From Dipteris shenzhenensis (Eukaryota; Polypodiophyta; Polypodiopsida; Gleicheniales): a stretch of 64,000 nt of DNA. Position numbers and translations under genes: made by a program. The notes beneath the pieces were generated by a model, which had not been told where the DNA came from, searched no databases, and worked only from the letters and a program-made list of their open reading frames with translations. Of the stretch, positions 20,563 through 32,280 are shown in pieces; position 1 is the first letter of the stretch; every line of letters begins with the position of its first letter. The stretch lies in assembly GCA_047967505.1 (NCBI GenBank), contig CM106541.1; one strand, written 5' to 3'.

Positions 20563-22434
20563 ATGCCAGCCTCCCACGACACTACTGCAGAAGAGCCTTT
20601 CCGTTGCTTGATTTGCTTATAAGTCCTCCATCCAGCTCCTTGAACGTATTCAGATTTCTGCATTCGCAGCCCAGCTTGTTGAAGACAATTTATGCGATCC
20701 ACTTCTTACTCGTTTCTTATACGTTTTCCTCCCCGCAGAAACCTCGTCTACAAACCGATCGTCCTATGTAAGCGTCCTAGTCTTGCTTCTACTATTTCGT
20801 TTAGCACAGTTGTTGGATCAGGATTATCTCGGAGATCGCTCAAATATAGAGTAGATACTAAGCTTATATATCTTCGTGCCTGCAGCTTGCCGTCACCTCT
20901 TCTGTTTCTGGTGTGTTCATCGTGCAATGAATCCCAACGGCAGGTCTCAATGTCCCGTTTGCCGGAGGGCTTATGCCCATTTTCCCAGAGCATGTGAGAT
21001 GCTTCATTTTTTCCTAATGACGACGGTGCTTGAGGAATACACTCGCAGAGCCCACGAGACACAAGGTGGGTCTCTCCAAACCACTGAAACTCTGTTGTCT
21101 CTAAAATTTAATATTCCGTAGTGCTTCGAAGTTTACAGGTCCACGCAGATCATCCTCTTGATGGAGAATTTCGTTCAGCTTTTCACAGCTAGTTTTGGCA
21201 CAGAGGAGAAAACTTCTTTAATGATCTAGCATCATTTGGCTACTTTGATTCGCAGATATGGAGGACAAAAAACAAATTTTCTCTCCCGCCATTCCAGATT
21301 CTCCCATTTCCCCTTCCTCCAAGCGAAAGAATCTGGATTAATCGGCCAACACTATAAGAACAATTGGGGCTTGGCTGACGGATTGAAATGTAATCCAAGT
21401 TTCTCCCGTCCGTGAGAGAAGTTGGAAACAATTAATGCGTGATATAGTCAAAGATGGGCAGAATTGCGTGACGAAATTATGCTCAAGAACGAATGAGTTA
21501 AGCTTTTGTCAGCTCCCACCGCAGTCAGCACAACTGAGCCAGAAGCGTTGAAGAATATTTAATTCAGCACACATCTAGCAAAGCCTCCACCGAGAAGGAT
21601 TTTGCTTGTGCATCCTGTAAAAGACTACTCTATCGACCTGTTGTCTTGAATTGTGGTCGAGGTAAACGTCGCCAAACTGGTTCCTCTCATCGAGTTTTTG
21701 TTGACTGAAGCAAAGCTCGTTATTTAAACTGGATTAGATCTCGCAAATTGATTCCAATTACGATAGCGTGCCTTTTCGCAGTGTTCTGCGAAGCTTGTGT
21801 GGATTCAGTTCGGAAGTGCCCCTCATGCACCGATGACTGTACGGGAATGTCAGTGCATATATGCTTGGAGCTCCATCAGTTCTTGGAGCGCGCACTCCCA
21901 ATAGCATTTGTAAACAGGAAAGAAGAGGTGCTGTCTTCTATAACGCTTCCAACTGACACAGCGGGGGCCTTATGCGAAAGGGGTCAGCTCTTAAGTCGCA
22001 TCGCTGAGTAACCTGTTTCGTTTCTTGATTCGATACATGAATTCGTCATAAACGTACTGAGGGAATGCGCCATAGATCACATCACGCCATTTTTAGATTG
22101 AATTCGAAAACCCATAATCTTAGATTCCTGACCTTCCGGTATGAAATTTGTTCAGGTCATACGCAAGACAGATTCTCACGATTATTTTGTTCATATAGGA
22201 GTAGGCTGTGATGGATGCGGGGTAAGCGAACGAGCTAATTCATCCATTAATGCGTATTTATACTAATCCTGGTTTTGAAGATAACCGATTATTTCGGGCG
22301 TGCAGATGTTCCCTAGGGATCGATATCGATGTGGCGATTGTTGTGACAAAGTCGGCTATGATTTGTGCGGGAGCTGCGTTAAAAGAAAGGAACGGATCTT
22401 CATGGGCAGGAGCATAGATCTGATCACAGAATGA
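20563..22434 (+). pseudogene. PRT1-like: PRT1-like ubiquitin ligase locus: two RING fingers and a ZZ finger, spliced, with lesions
   Basis: PROTEOLYSIS1 is the plant N-degron E3 ligase for aromatic N-termini, built of RING, RING and ZZ. Exon 1 (ATG 20563) ends AEEPFRCLICL. Exon 2 (20739-20767) gives NLVYKPIVL. Exon 3 (20886-21065) gives CRHLFCFWCVHRAMN and CPVCRRAYAHFP, completing RING1. Exon 4 starts at 21256 in the correct phase. RING2 is DFACASCKRLLYRPVVLNC (to 21661) joined at 21782 to VFCEACVDSVRKCPSC. The ZZ finger is HIGVGCDGCG (22156-22221) joined at 22306 to RDRYRCGDCCDKVGYDLCGSC. Most junctions show GT and AG in matching phase. Lesions: TAA at 20620-20622 at the exon 1 junction, TAA at 21339-21341, CGH to CGR in RING2 (zinc-ligand His lost), a disrupted RING1-RING2 linker, and a probable frameshift near 22405 before the usual QEHRSDHRM-like end. 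Homology is strong. Whether it is dead, or I have misplaced a junction, is less certain. Confidence 0.75.
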
Positions 22435-22446
22435 AACAAATCCCGT

Positions 22447-22737
22447 ATGAGCATTGGAGGGCACCGTCAGGGCCTCTGGATTTGCATATCAACGATGGAA
22501 GCATTCAACGCCGACGCCGGCAACAGCACCAATTCCACCACCAATTGTCCTTATCCTTATAAGCAGCTGAATCAAGACAGATTTGCATTGCGGTGGTGCG
22601 ATCGATCAAATACGACATGTACAGAGAGAGCTGATCAGATTTGGGTGAGGTATGCAAGAATCAACAGAGGCCAAATCGAATTTCTTCGACAGGCAAAAAC
22701 CGTGGAGCAACGTCAAGAAATGTATTATGTCATATAA
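22447..22737 (+). other. Unrecognised 96-codon frame after the PRT1-like locus
   Basis: An Asn/Thr-rich start is followed by a charged C-terminus. No family is recognised. It follows the proposed ZZ exon by 13 bp and may be the 3' part of that transcript in another phase, or chance. Confidence 0.2.
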
Positions 22738-23029
22738 ATCTGTCACCGCGCCGTCGTCTCAAAATAAGCTCACATGAATCTAAGGGCGCCGTGATTGCAA
22801 ACCTGCAAATGCTTCTGAATGAAATCGTTGATGTTGTGTGAGATCATTTCGCACTGAAATCTGTTTCCATTAAGATTCCATCGCACTCTTCATCATCGTG
22901 CATTGTAATTTGTAGTAGATCTGTGATTCTCGATGAGATTCGCCACATCAATCATTTGTAGTAATCTTTGATTCGATGAGATTCCCCACATCATTCATGA
23001 TTAAGAAATGCTGGCAATGATGAGGATAT

Positions 23030-23290
23030 GCTCTATAGAATGGATTCGTGCCACTTGGATTGACCCCGACAAAGCTATGGTTGCTCTATCGAATAGATTC
23101 GTGCCACGTGGATTGACCCTGGCAAAGCGAGTGGATTGACTTATGGCAAAGCCAGAGACTGAGGATTGACCCCTGCCAAAGCGAGTGGACTGATCCCCGG
23201 CAAAGCGAGTGGATTGATCCTTGGCAAAGCGAGTGTTTGCTCTATAGGATGGATTTGTAGATTATTAATCCCTCGCAAAGCCAATGGAAA
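23030..23290. repeat. About 24-bp minisatellite (GTGGATTGACCCCTGGCAAAGCGA-like)
   Basis: Six or more degenerate copies of a unit like GTGGATTGACCC.TGGCAAAG. The outer copies are longer and include GCTCTAT(C/A)GAATAGATTC. The minus-strand frame reads as an A-L-P-x-I/V-N-P-L repeat, which I treat as a by-product. Confidence 0.85.
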
Positions 23291-23339
23291 CCCATGGAAG
23301 TTCCAAGGAGGATGAGGTCGCCCCATGAAGTCGTGAGCA

Positions 23340-25550
23340 TGACATTGCCTTGTAGCGTGGGCTCCTGTGGCAAAGCCACTTGATCAGAGATCGATGGAAG
23401 CAGCAGTTTAGAATTCTACATGGAGATGAGCACCATAATTGCCAAATGGTGTGCTACATAGTTGAGCATCCAAATGCCACATTGTCACCATTGTAGACCA
23501 TAGCATTTTTTTGGCAAGAAGTAAGAGACAATAACATTTCCGGTACATCCCCTCCCAATAGTGAGAGGTGTGCAAGCTTGATGTGTGGGTTGGGAAATTT
23601 ATCTGATTAATTCCTTGAAAATCAATCCAGTTGACCTCTTCCTCTTCATTTGCCACTTCTGTATCATGGTAGGCTTAATTAGAGGAAACATTTTTCTTGA
23701 GAATGGGGATAAACGTTTCATATTCGATACAAACCTATCCTGCACCAATCATGTTTCATGACCGTGGGTAGCAACCTTCAATTGAATTTGACGTTCGCAC
23801 CACATGGAAAGACAAAAGAACAAATGTTATATGTTCACACATCCCACAAGCATGCTTTTTGAACATCATATCGACCTTGATGGTGTTTGACGATAATAGC
23901 AATTGTGCCTTAATTGTTGAAGAAGCGAGCACAAACTACAAGGCAATATCTAACTACCTAGCATACTAGTGCTCTGATCCAACTTTCATAACACTTTACT
24001 TTTGTGAATCATTGCATCTCACCAACTTGGTTGATTGGCCTACTTCAACAATAATGCCACCTTCAGAATACTCTAGCTCCATGAATGCAGCTCCATCTAC
24101 CAATTTATGCTAATAGCCAACTGATGTACCAAGTAGTACCATAGCCCTTCTTGTGGAATCAAGTCGACCAAGCACTGTAACTTACACTAATAGCCACCTA
24201 ACATGAAATGACAAAGCATGAGGGGAGATTTGGACTAAAAAGGGCCCTTTGGATTAGAGATGAAATTGTGGACCTTATCCTTGAATTAGACTCTAGATAG
24301 TTAGACAAATAAGGGGGATTAGACATTAACAATTTACCTCTTCTTCATTGGTAGGGAAAGGCCCCACCAAGCATTGTGTCCCTCTTTTGATGAGTATACT
24401 GAGGTAAAGGGGCACAACGTGTGCCGACCCTTGGACAAGATCCCATATTTCATGGTTGGAAATAGGTGCCTAATCTATATCAAAGGAGAAATGTATCCAC
24501 CCCCCTAAATAAAATCCCTAAAACTAGAAAAGTATAATTTCAATGTATTTGCATCTATCGTATCTCATTATTGCTTTGCACATATAGCCTATTAGGATGT
24601 CTCATTAGCTTAAGGATTAACAAACTCAAGCCTTCTCTAACCAAATTCTTATGAGTCCATTTCTCCCCTAATGCAATAATTTTACTGGAGTAGGTTTCTC
24701 TTGTAGGGTGCAATGCATCGATCTCATCCCTACAACATCATCACTTCGAAAAGCTTGTTCAGAATTTTTTGTAGCATCTATAAAAAATTTGACCAACATC
24801 AATCTTGTTTGCAAGGGAAAGGATTAGACCTAAAAGGTGACAATAGTCAAATGTTCCTCACTTGGAATAGGTATTAGCACTGCATTGCTCTACCTTAGGA
24901 GAACCCCTCATGCAGGTGGTTGCTAGTTTCACCTAGTCAAAACCATGATGATGGCTATGAGTTGCCTTTTAAAAATGCAACATCCCTCGCACCGCAAATG
25001 CATAGCAAAAAACTATTGGGCTCATTGAAACCCATTGAACAATAGTAATTGATGTGACACAAAGAAGCTTTAGTTTTGCGTTGTCATCTTGCAAGATTTT
25101 ATCTTAGAAGTTGCCATCAATTCTATCTAGCCTAAACCAAAGCAGTTAGTAGGCAAGAGACACCATTGATCTAGAAACAGCTATGAATTTCACCCAATCT
25201 AGAACAAATTTCTTAGTATTACAAGGCAAACATCAGGTGTGCTTGCCTTGCCCAAGGTCATTGTTTGCTTGGGTGTAGCCATTTTTGGTGAGGTTCAGGG
25301 ACTTTTCTATATATAATGGGTATCTTGCATGACCCATAACTTATGCATTGCTCAATGGAATTCGACAAACTTTGTCTTCAAGTTGTAGTACACATTCCAA
25401 ACTTGAACATGAGAGCAAAAAATTATGGAATAAGGATTTGGAACGACACCGTAAGCATTACAAGTGCTATGTTGCATGTGAAGCATGCATCCTAAAGACT
25501 ATAGGATATAGCAATTTATTTAAAAGCATCAAAATTATGTTCTATACATA
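23340..25550. other. No gene recognised
   Basis: Only short frames without motifs on either strand, ordinary AT-rich composition, and no clear repeat. Confidence 0.55.
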
Positions 25551-25555
25551 CATGC

Positions 25556-25812
25556 TAAAGGACAAATTGATTATGTGTGTTTGCCTATGGGCTAGGAGTC
25601 CTATGCTAGGAGTGTGTGAGTGTAGGTGTGCTAGAAGGTTCTAGTGTGATTGAGAGAATCAGGGAGTGATTATAGGATCTAAGGATTCCATCTTGAGATC
25701 ATTGATGATGTCATAGATGTATGCTCTCTTGCCTATATATTGGGCTTTCTCCATGAATAAAGTGCTCATTGTGATTCACCTTTTTCCTCATTGTTCAGTC
25801 AATGAACCAACA
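25556..25812 (+). repeat. 5' LTR of the gag-only copia element
   Basis: 257 bp. It starts TAAAGGAC where the 3' copy has TGAAGGAC, so the canonical TG has mutated, and ends CCAACA. It contains a TATATATT run at about 25734 and AATAAAG at about 25757, promoter-like and polyadenylation-like signals. Confidence 0.8.
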
Positions 25813-26787
25813 TGTGGTACCAGAGCTTTGTGATCATCCTAGTGCCTAGGAAGAGTATCCATGAGATTCCAAGAAGATTCCTTCTTCTTCCCCAAATGCT
25901 TCTCATGCTTCCCTTTTCCAACGTGACCTTGGAAAGTTGAATTCTCTTCAGCCAAGAAATGGATTGAGAAATCCTTTCAGGTGGACTCTCCTCATGCCTG
26001 GGCAACCTCTTTAACTAGAGGGATTGTCAAAATTCATCGCCATTCTCGTGTGCCGCTTCTATTTCTCCTCTGTGAAGTCTTTGCAATGCTGGTCACTGTA
26101 GTGAATCATTTCGCAATTCCTCTTAGCCATGGCTAGACAACTACTAGAGCTACCTACAATCAAAATCTAAAGTGATTTGGTCTAGTACCAAGGGAGAAAC
26201 TGACGAAAAAATAGTCAATTTACGAGAAGACATGGTTTACTCAGTTGATGAAGATGCTACTGCCCCGGGTGATGTGACACGCCATTTCACCTAAGATTGG
26301 TACTGATTCTTCTCTTCTTGTGTATCTCGAATTGTGCAATAAAAGCCCCAAGTTTGAAGCTATGTGGAGTGAGATATCAAGCCTCCAAGGTTGCTATGTT
26401 TTATGCAAGCATTTCTTAACAGTTCTTGAAGTTTGATGCTAAATGCTAAGTTGATGCTTGAGGTATAACGTGGGGTTAAAGTACAATTCAGAGAATGCTC
26501 TTTCAGTTTGAAGTTTAGTTGGCATTGATTTCTTGACAAAATGCCAAGTTCTCAATGCTCTTCCAATGCTAAGCACTTGAAGAAGACTACAAGAAGGACA
26601 AAGTACAAGGTAAAGAAGACCCCAGTTAAGAGGATTTGGGAGAAGCCAACTGGTTATGCATATGCCAAACAACTAGTTTTTATCTAGCAATTTGCATTTA
26701 TATGGTGAAGGTGATTTCTTTGTTCAGAAAGACTAATCTTTTGTAAAGGGATTAGACACTGCCATTAAATTGGTAAGACCTTCCAAA

Positions 26788-27599
26788 ATGGCCTCCAAAA
26801 TCAAGATAGATAAGTTTGAGGGAGAGGGTTTTCATACTTGGCAGACCAAATTGAAATTTATTCTCATGAAAAAGGGGATCTGGAAGGTGGCTAATGGAAA
26901 ATAAAATAAACCAACAACTAGGGAATGAGAAGCTTTATGGCTCCCTAAGGATGGAAAAGCACTAGCCATAATTGCTCTTGGATTGAGTGATTCTTTTATC
27001 CACCACATTGATGGCTATGAGACCACTCATGGTGCATGGACTCATCTTGAGCATGTTTTCGGAGCACAAGGGAGATGTTCCAAGTTTATCTTGCTCATCA
27101 AATTCTTTGATCTAAAATTGGATTGAGGAGAATCCATCTCTTCACATTTAAATTCCATGAAGAGCATATTGACTCAGTTAACAGGCATCAAGTTTAATCT
27201 TGATGAAGACATTGTAATTGCTATCTTACTTTTAGAAGCCTAACTGAGGAATATGGCACTATTGTCGCCACTCTCACCAATATACCAGAGATTAGTTTGG
27301 TGGAAATTGAGGCATCCCGCTTGGAAGAGGAAAGGAAAATCAAACAAAGGAATGACTACAAAGAACATTGAGCATATTTGGCCAAAGGCAACTTCAAGGG
27401 CAAGAGCAAAATGAAGTGCCACTTTTGTGGAAAACCTAGACATTTTGAAAAAGAATGCTATACAAAGAAGAGATGTTCAGCAAACCTTGTGGAAGAAGTA
27501 GAGACAAAAGAAGAAGAAGAACCAGGGGATGTTGAAGCTCTCAGTGCTTACACCACCCAAGTCAATTTTAACAAGGGTGATGACCCATATGTTTTCTAA
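26788..27599 (+). pseudogene. gag: copia gag remnant with CCHC knuckle
   Basis: From the ATG at 26788 (MASKIKIDKFEGEGFHTWQ) the reading matches the UBN2-type Gag of copia elements, with KGIWKVANGK followed by an in-frame stop. Downstream, in other frames, ALGLSDSFIHHIDG and HVFGAQGRCSKF continue the domain. The frame at 27378-27599 holds the zinc knuckle CHFCGKPRHFEKEC. At least two stops and one frameshift are present. No protease motif follows with confidence. Confidence 0.78.
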
Positions 27600-27852
27600 G
27601 TTATGTGTGTGTGAGGTCACTCTGCCATGGATAGTCCATCCTTAAATGATTGTTAGTCTTTTGTTTGAGATTTTACATTGTTGAACTCATGGGGATTTCC
27701 ATATAGTCATTGTCTATCTCCCAGTTAAACTAAGAGTCCTAAGAGTGAGTCATAGGTTGGGGCCATGTGTGTTGCCACATGATGGTGGGCAAGCCATGGA
27801 GCATCCCATGTACTACTGCTGAGGGATGAGATCATCAATTTGTGGGAGGAAA

Positions 27853-28043
27853 TGAAGGACAAATTGATGTATGTGTGTGTGTGCCTATGGGCTAGAAGTC
27901 CTATGCTAGGAGTGTATGAGTGTAGGTGTGCTAGAGGGTTCTAGTGTGATTGAGAGAATAAGGGAGTGATTATAGGATCTAAGGATTCAAAAGTGATCAT
28001 TGTGATTCACCTTTTGCCTCATTGTTCAGTCCATGAACCAACA
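27853..28043 (+). repeat. 3' LTR of the gag-only copia element
   Basis: 191 bp, starting TGAAGGACAAATTGATG and ending CCAACA. Relative to the 5' LTR it lacks about 68 bp containing the TATA-like run and AATAAA, so the two LTRs have diverged by deletion since insertion. Confidence 0.8.
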
Positions 28044-28049
28044 CATGCA

Positions 28050-28620
28050 ACCAAGTAATCATTCTAAAGTACACTACATGAGCTTCTCCTCAACCCAAGG
28101 ACACACCTAAATGAGATCATTATGCATGGGTTAATGGGGGGCCTCCAATGTTGTGCTAAAGTGATGCATACCCATTTGAGGGCACGCTCTATAACTTTCT
28201 TTTGATTTGTTGAAAACCAAAATGGATTGAAATTTTGGAATCCAAACTATTGGTACTAAAGCATGGTGGTCTTAAAACATTGATAGTTGTTGGTATTGGT
28301 ATCTAGATTCACCCTAAAATGAAAGAAGTTGGAAAAGTGCAATTTGTGCATGTGCAAAGATATTTTAATAAATCCAACACTATTTATAATTTTGGATTGT
28401 TTCTTTTTCCATGCACTTGCTTGCTATATGGCTCATAAGCATGCCAAAGTTCATTGCATTTAATAATACACAGCATCAAACCCGATAGCATGCCCTTTGG
28501 CCTATTTATGTTTTGAAGCATTGTAGGCCACATTGCACTTGTTTGGGATATCCAATTCTGTTGATGTGCATCATCGGAGAGGGAAAAAACAGCAGCTGAA
28601 ATTTCGCTACTCCCATGAAT
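28050..28620. other. No gene recognised
   Basis: AT-rich spacer between the copia element and the transposase-like region. No motif or repeat was seen. Confidence 0.5.
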
Positions 28621-29091
28621 TTTGAATTTTCATACATCGCGCCCATCAAATCTTAGAAGATTAAGTACCTGCAACCTATCCCCGCCCTGTCAACGCCCTG
28701 CAACCCACACACACCTCGACGTGAGACTTTGGTTTGCCATTGTCTTCTTTCGGGTAAGTTGTCTTCTATTCTTTGCTTGCCTCACCAGCCAGCTTCTCTG
28801 GGTGTATTCTAGACTGATCGTGGCCATGGCGTCAATGGAAACATGCAGCTCACCATGGCTTGCAAGAGAAGTAGACAGAGGCTACGAGACAGGAAAGCTG
28901 AAAAGCTAGGTCAAGGCATAAGGAACGGAGTGCGAGTCTAAGAAAGCGCTGGCACAAAAAGCGCTGGCACGATATCGAATCGGCAACAGAAGACACTTTT
29001 GCAGCATCGACGAAGGGAGAAACAATGAGAACAAAAAAGACTCCTTCCAGAGCAGCAGCAAGAAGCAGTTGCAGATGCACGAATTTGGTCA

Positions 29092-29544
29092 TTGCCATCA
29101 AAGCAAAGAACACGAGTTGTGGTGTCACGATTGGTGGGAGTATTTGAGGCAGCAACATCAGGCCATTCAGGTGATTACCAGTCTCGAGTCTTCACAAGAT
29201 TTAGCTTGCACCCTAAAGTTCGTAGAGTAACAATCTTACCAACACCTCAGGAGATGCACGCCCAAGAGGCAATGCTCTCTAACCTAAGAAATGGCCTACA
29301 GAAAGTGAAAGGGGTGCACAGCTTAGATCAACTAGCTGTAAAGAGGGTGACTTTAGCTATGTTGGTGTCCCCTGAAGCAAAGGAGAAACAGCTTGGGAAC
29401 ATAATGTCAAAGATGTTGTCAATCAAAAGGACCAACATGGCTCTAGCAGTTGAATGTAGAGCAGAAGAAATGCACGATCATCCTGATCTGAGAAGTCTGT
29501 GGGCTTCAACAAAACGCAAGAAAAGGAAAGATAGCCTAAACTAG
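29092..29544 (+). other. 150-codon basic open frame, possibly the N-terminal part of the downstream transposase
   Basis: The frame is Lys/Arg-rich (ends STKRKKRKDSLN) with no domain I recognise. It precedes, on the same strand, a decayed gene with transposase-like motifs and may be its N-terminal DNA-binding region. Between them (about 29545-29760) is a stretch with repeated CT.AACCAGC..GGTTG motifs and no frame. Confidence 0.35.
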
Positions 29545-30078
29545 CTCAGTGGTTGTTTGTGATTGAGCTTTGGGATAGTTTACTTGTTTCATTTCTTAAA
29601 CTAGGCTTGGACTAAATGTGATTGTCCTAAACCAGCCCGGTGGTTGAAACATCATGCAATCGTAGGCTAGTTTAGCTCAATCGCCAATGATGTGACTGTC
29701 CTGAACCAGCGTGGTTGAATAGACATTAGTTGTTGTCGAGCCTGAAAAGGGGACTCATTGTTCTTTTGTTCCCACATGTTGGGTCAGCAGACAGAGTTGT
29801 ATCTCAAGTTTGTGGATCAGAATCTGGACATTTCAATTGGGCAAAGGAGCTTTGAGCATTGTAAGCCCTGGTATGTCAGGAAACTCGAAGACAAGAATGT
29901 TTGTTGTTGCAAAACACATAGACTTTGACTTGGCCCGGCAAGCTATGAATGACTTGAGTCTGCTCGTGTTGGAGCATTGCTCCATGGGGATCAATGCCCA
30001 TGCCTCCCCAATGAATGCGCAGTCTGTAGGCCACCTGGATCCTCATCATGTGTTGCGAGGTAGGGCAGGTTTTGTAGC

Positions 30079-31331
30079 ATGAGGTCTCTGTGGGAGCCAA
30101 TGGTTTGTCCAATGGGAGACTGTGAGTGGCACATGATTGAATGCATTCAAGGCACATGCAAGCATTGCAGTTTGAAGCTGAAGAAGAAGACATTCAATGT
30201 CTATCCAAATGAAATGAGGGAAGACAACCACGTTGCTCTAAAATTGAGGAGATTTGAAAATGTAAATGTTGAAGGATCTGATAAAAAGAGATGGCTACTG
30301 TCATATAAGAGCACCCAGCCAAGGGAGCTTGTAGGTCACATGGTTCAATCCATCCCAAAATATGTGCTTCACAATTTCATGGCCACTCTGGCAGGATAAG
30401 CAATTCAAGATGTGCCTTGCCGATTTTCCCGGTGACACTATTGTTTCTATCATAGATTTTGTAGAAAATTATTCTTTTCAAGAACAAGATGAGATACAAA
30501 GTGCTCATCAGTACAACAAGCAGATAACAATTCTTGTACGTATCATGTATAGTCATTTGCTTGATTCTTCCATGCCTGATGCCAATCTACTTTTGCTGAC
30601 TCACAGGAGTCCAGGTCAGTGCAACGCACTTACCTTTTCTACATTTCAAACGATAGGGAACATGACACCCTATTTGTGCAGCATGTTTTCTACTACATTG
30701 GGAATGGCTGAAAAAGGAAAATTCCCATGCAGAAAATATAAAACAACATTGGGTGTGGCCAGATGGTGCTGCCTCTCAATTTGAATCAGCACGTGGATTC
30801 TACTTTGTCTCAAGGTTCAAGTCCCTGACCAGTCTAGACATGATGTGGAATTTCTTTGGGTCTAGACATGGCAAGGGTAAACATGATGGATGCGGTGCTG
30901 TTATTAAGCAAGCTCTGTTTAAACACCAATTAGCATGCCCTCAAGAAAAACTCAATGATGCCCATGATGCTGTAACATGGCTTACAACCAACCTCTCCAC
31001 AGGCATGCATTCAACATATAGTAAACAAAGCCTTAAGAATACTGTAGTACACAGAGTGTTCCATGAAGTGAAAGTGGATGAAGTTCAAAGGAGAAGCTGG
31101 CACAACTATGAGAAAATTAAAGGAGTTCATGGTCTGCACAGCTTATGGGGCTTTTCAAACAACCAACTGATTAAAACAAGAAAACTTTCTTGTTTCTACA
31201 GTGCATGCATCATTGGGGATCATGACGATTGTGAGAACATTGCAACTGCGAAGACATGGGAGCAAGTTCAAGTTTTTCCTCTATGTTCAGATGGAGTCAC
31301 AAACAATGGAGAGACAAACGACTCGCCATAG
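30079..31331 (+). pseudogene. Decayed gene with DDE-transposase-like motifs, family not named
   Basis: Three phases must be combined. Frame 1 (30079-30399) has a Cys/His-rich part, CPMGDCEWHMIEC, CKHCSLKLKKK. Frame 2 (30410 onward) has LADFPGDTIVSIIDFVENYS and QEQDEIQSAHQYNKQ. Another phase at about 30635-30705 reads YISNDREHDTLFVQH. Frame 3 (30753-31331) has PDGAASQFESARGFYFVSRF and WNFFGSRHGKGKHDGCGAV, then about 130 residues. I recall the pattern D-F-x-E-N-Y-S ... S-D-D-x-x-H-D ... D-G-x-x-S-Q-F ... F-F-G-S-x-H-G-K-G-x-x-D-G-x-G from uncharacterised eukaryotic transposon proteins. The spaced Asp residues could form a DDE/D-type site. Frame breaks and a TAA make it inactive. No terminal repeats were found. 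Confidence 0.6.
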
Positions 31332-31704
31332 TTTGGGGAGAGTTTCAATGACCTCACTGACTGTCTAGAAGAGGGGGATAACTTTGCAGTTGTCATAGAT
31401 TCTGGGGAGAAGGAGGAAGATGACCCATACTTTCTGTTGCAGTGCATAAAACCTAAGTACAAGATTGAGGAAACATTTAAGGATAATTGGGGAACAACCT
31501 ATGAGAAGTGGGATGTAGTAGTCGGAGTGTTTTGGTACAAAAAAACATCTGAGAGGCCGCAATTACGAACTGCTACATAAGAGTCCACAAACATGTGCGT
31601 ACTCTCAGCTAGTAAGAGCTATTAAGTTCCGAATGCAACTTGTTCCACAACGAAAGAAGGGCAAGAGTGTCTTCAAATTGGATTTAGACACGCATGCTAC
31701 AAAT

Positions 31705-32185
31705 CCATTCATCTTGAAATAGTAGAAGCAAACCACCGCATTGGTGGCTGTTCATATCCTAGTGCAAACCAACCACCACACTGGCGATAACTTATCTTGC
31801 ACTATTGCCGTGCTATCCCTACACTACTGCTATGATATCCTAAAATTTGTTGCATAGTGCTATACTAAAACAATGCTCTTTAGACTATTTATCATTTTGT
31901 TAACCGTCAGATTTCATCCCATGCTTGCTTTTTGTATATCCCAACAACCATCGCGCTGGTTTCCCATAACGAATCCATTCATCTTGTAATAATAGAAGCA
32001 AACCACCACGCTGGTGGCTGTTCATATTCTAGTGCAACCAACCACTACGCTGGCGATAACTTATCCTGCACTAATCTTGCACTACTACCATGCTATCCCT
32101 ACACTACTGCTGTGCTATCCTAAAATTTGTTGCACAATGCTGGTGCCCTTTAGACTAGGTATAGTTAGCCATCAGATTTCAACCA
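31705..32185. repeat. About 260-bp tandem duplication
   Basis: CCATTCATCTTG(A/T)AATA(G/A)TAGAAGC...CCCTTTAGACTA appears at 31705-31915 and 31970-32185. Within each copy CACTACTGC / GTGCTATCC motifs recur. Confidence 0.85.
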
Positions 32186-32280
32186 CCGGGCTACTTAAAA
32201 CATTTAAGTACTAACATGGAAGCAAGTCGATACAAAATCAAGTATTACAAGCACCATGAGAATATCCACAAGTTCAAGAA

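Larger units (their letters stand above)
25551..28048 (+). mobile_element. Gag-only Ty1/copia-type element with two LTRs and 5-bp target duplication
   Basis: Two related LTRs (25556-25812 and 27853-28043) share AGGACAAATTGAT, GTGCTAGA.GGTTCTAGTG and ATGAACCAACA. Both are bordered outside by CATGC (25551-25555 and 28044-28048), a target-site duplication. Directly inside the 5' LTR is TGGTACCAGAGC (25815-25826), one base from the initiator-Met tRNA primer site TGGTATCAGAGC. The 2-kb interior has gag remnants but no integrase, RT or RNase H. The element is an internally deleted, non-autonomous copy. Confidence 0.82.

Noticed and set aside
20403-20702. 99-codon minus-strand frame
   Set aside because: It runs across the (CT)12 tract and is antisense to the first exon of the PRT1-like locus; no motif.
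23141-23326. Minus-strand Leu-Ala-Leu-Pro repeat peptide as a gene
   Set aside because: It is translation of the 24-bp minisatellite.
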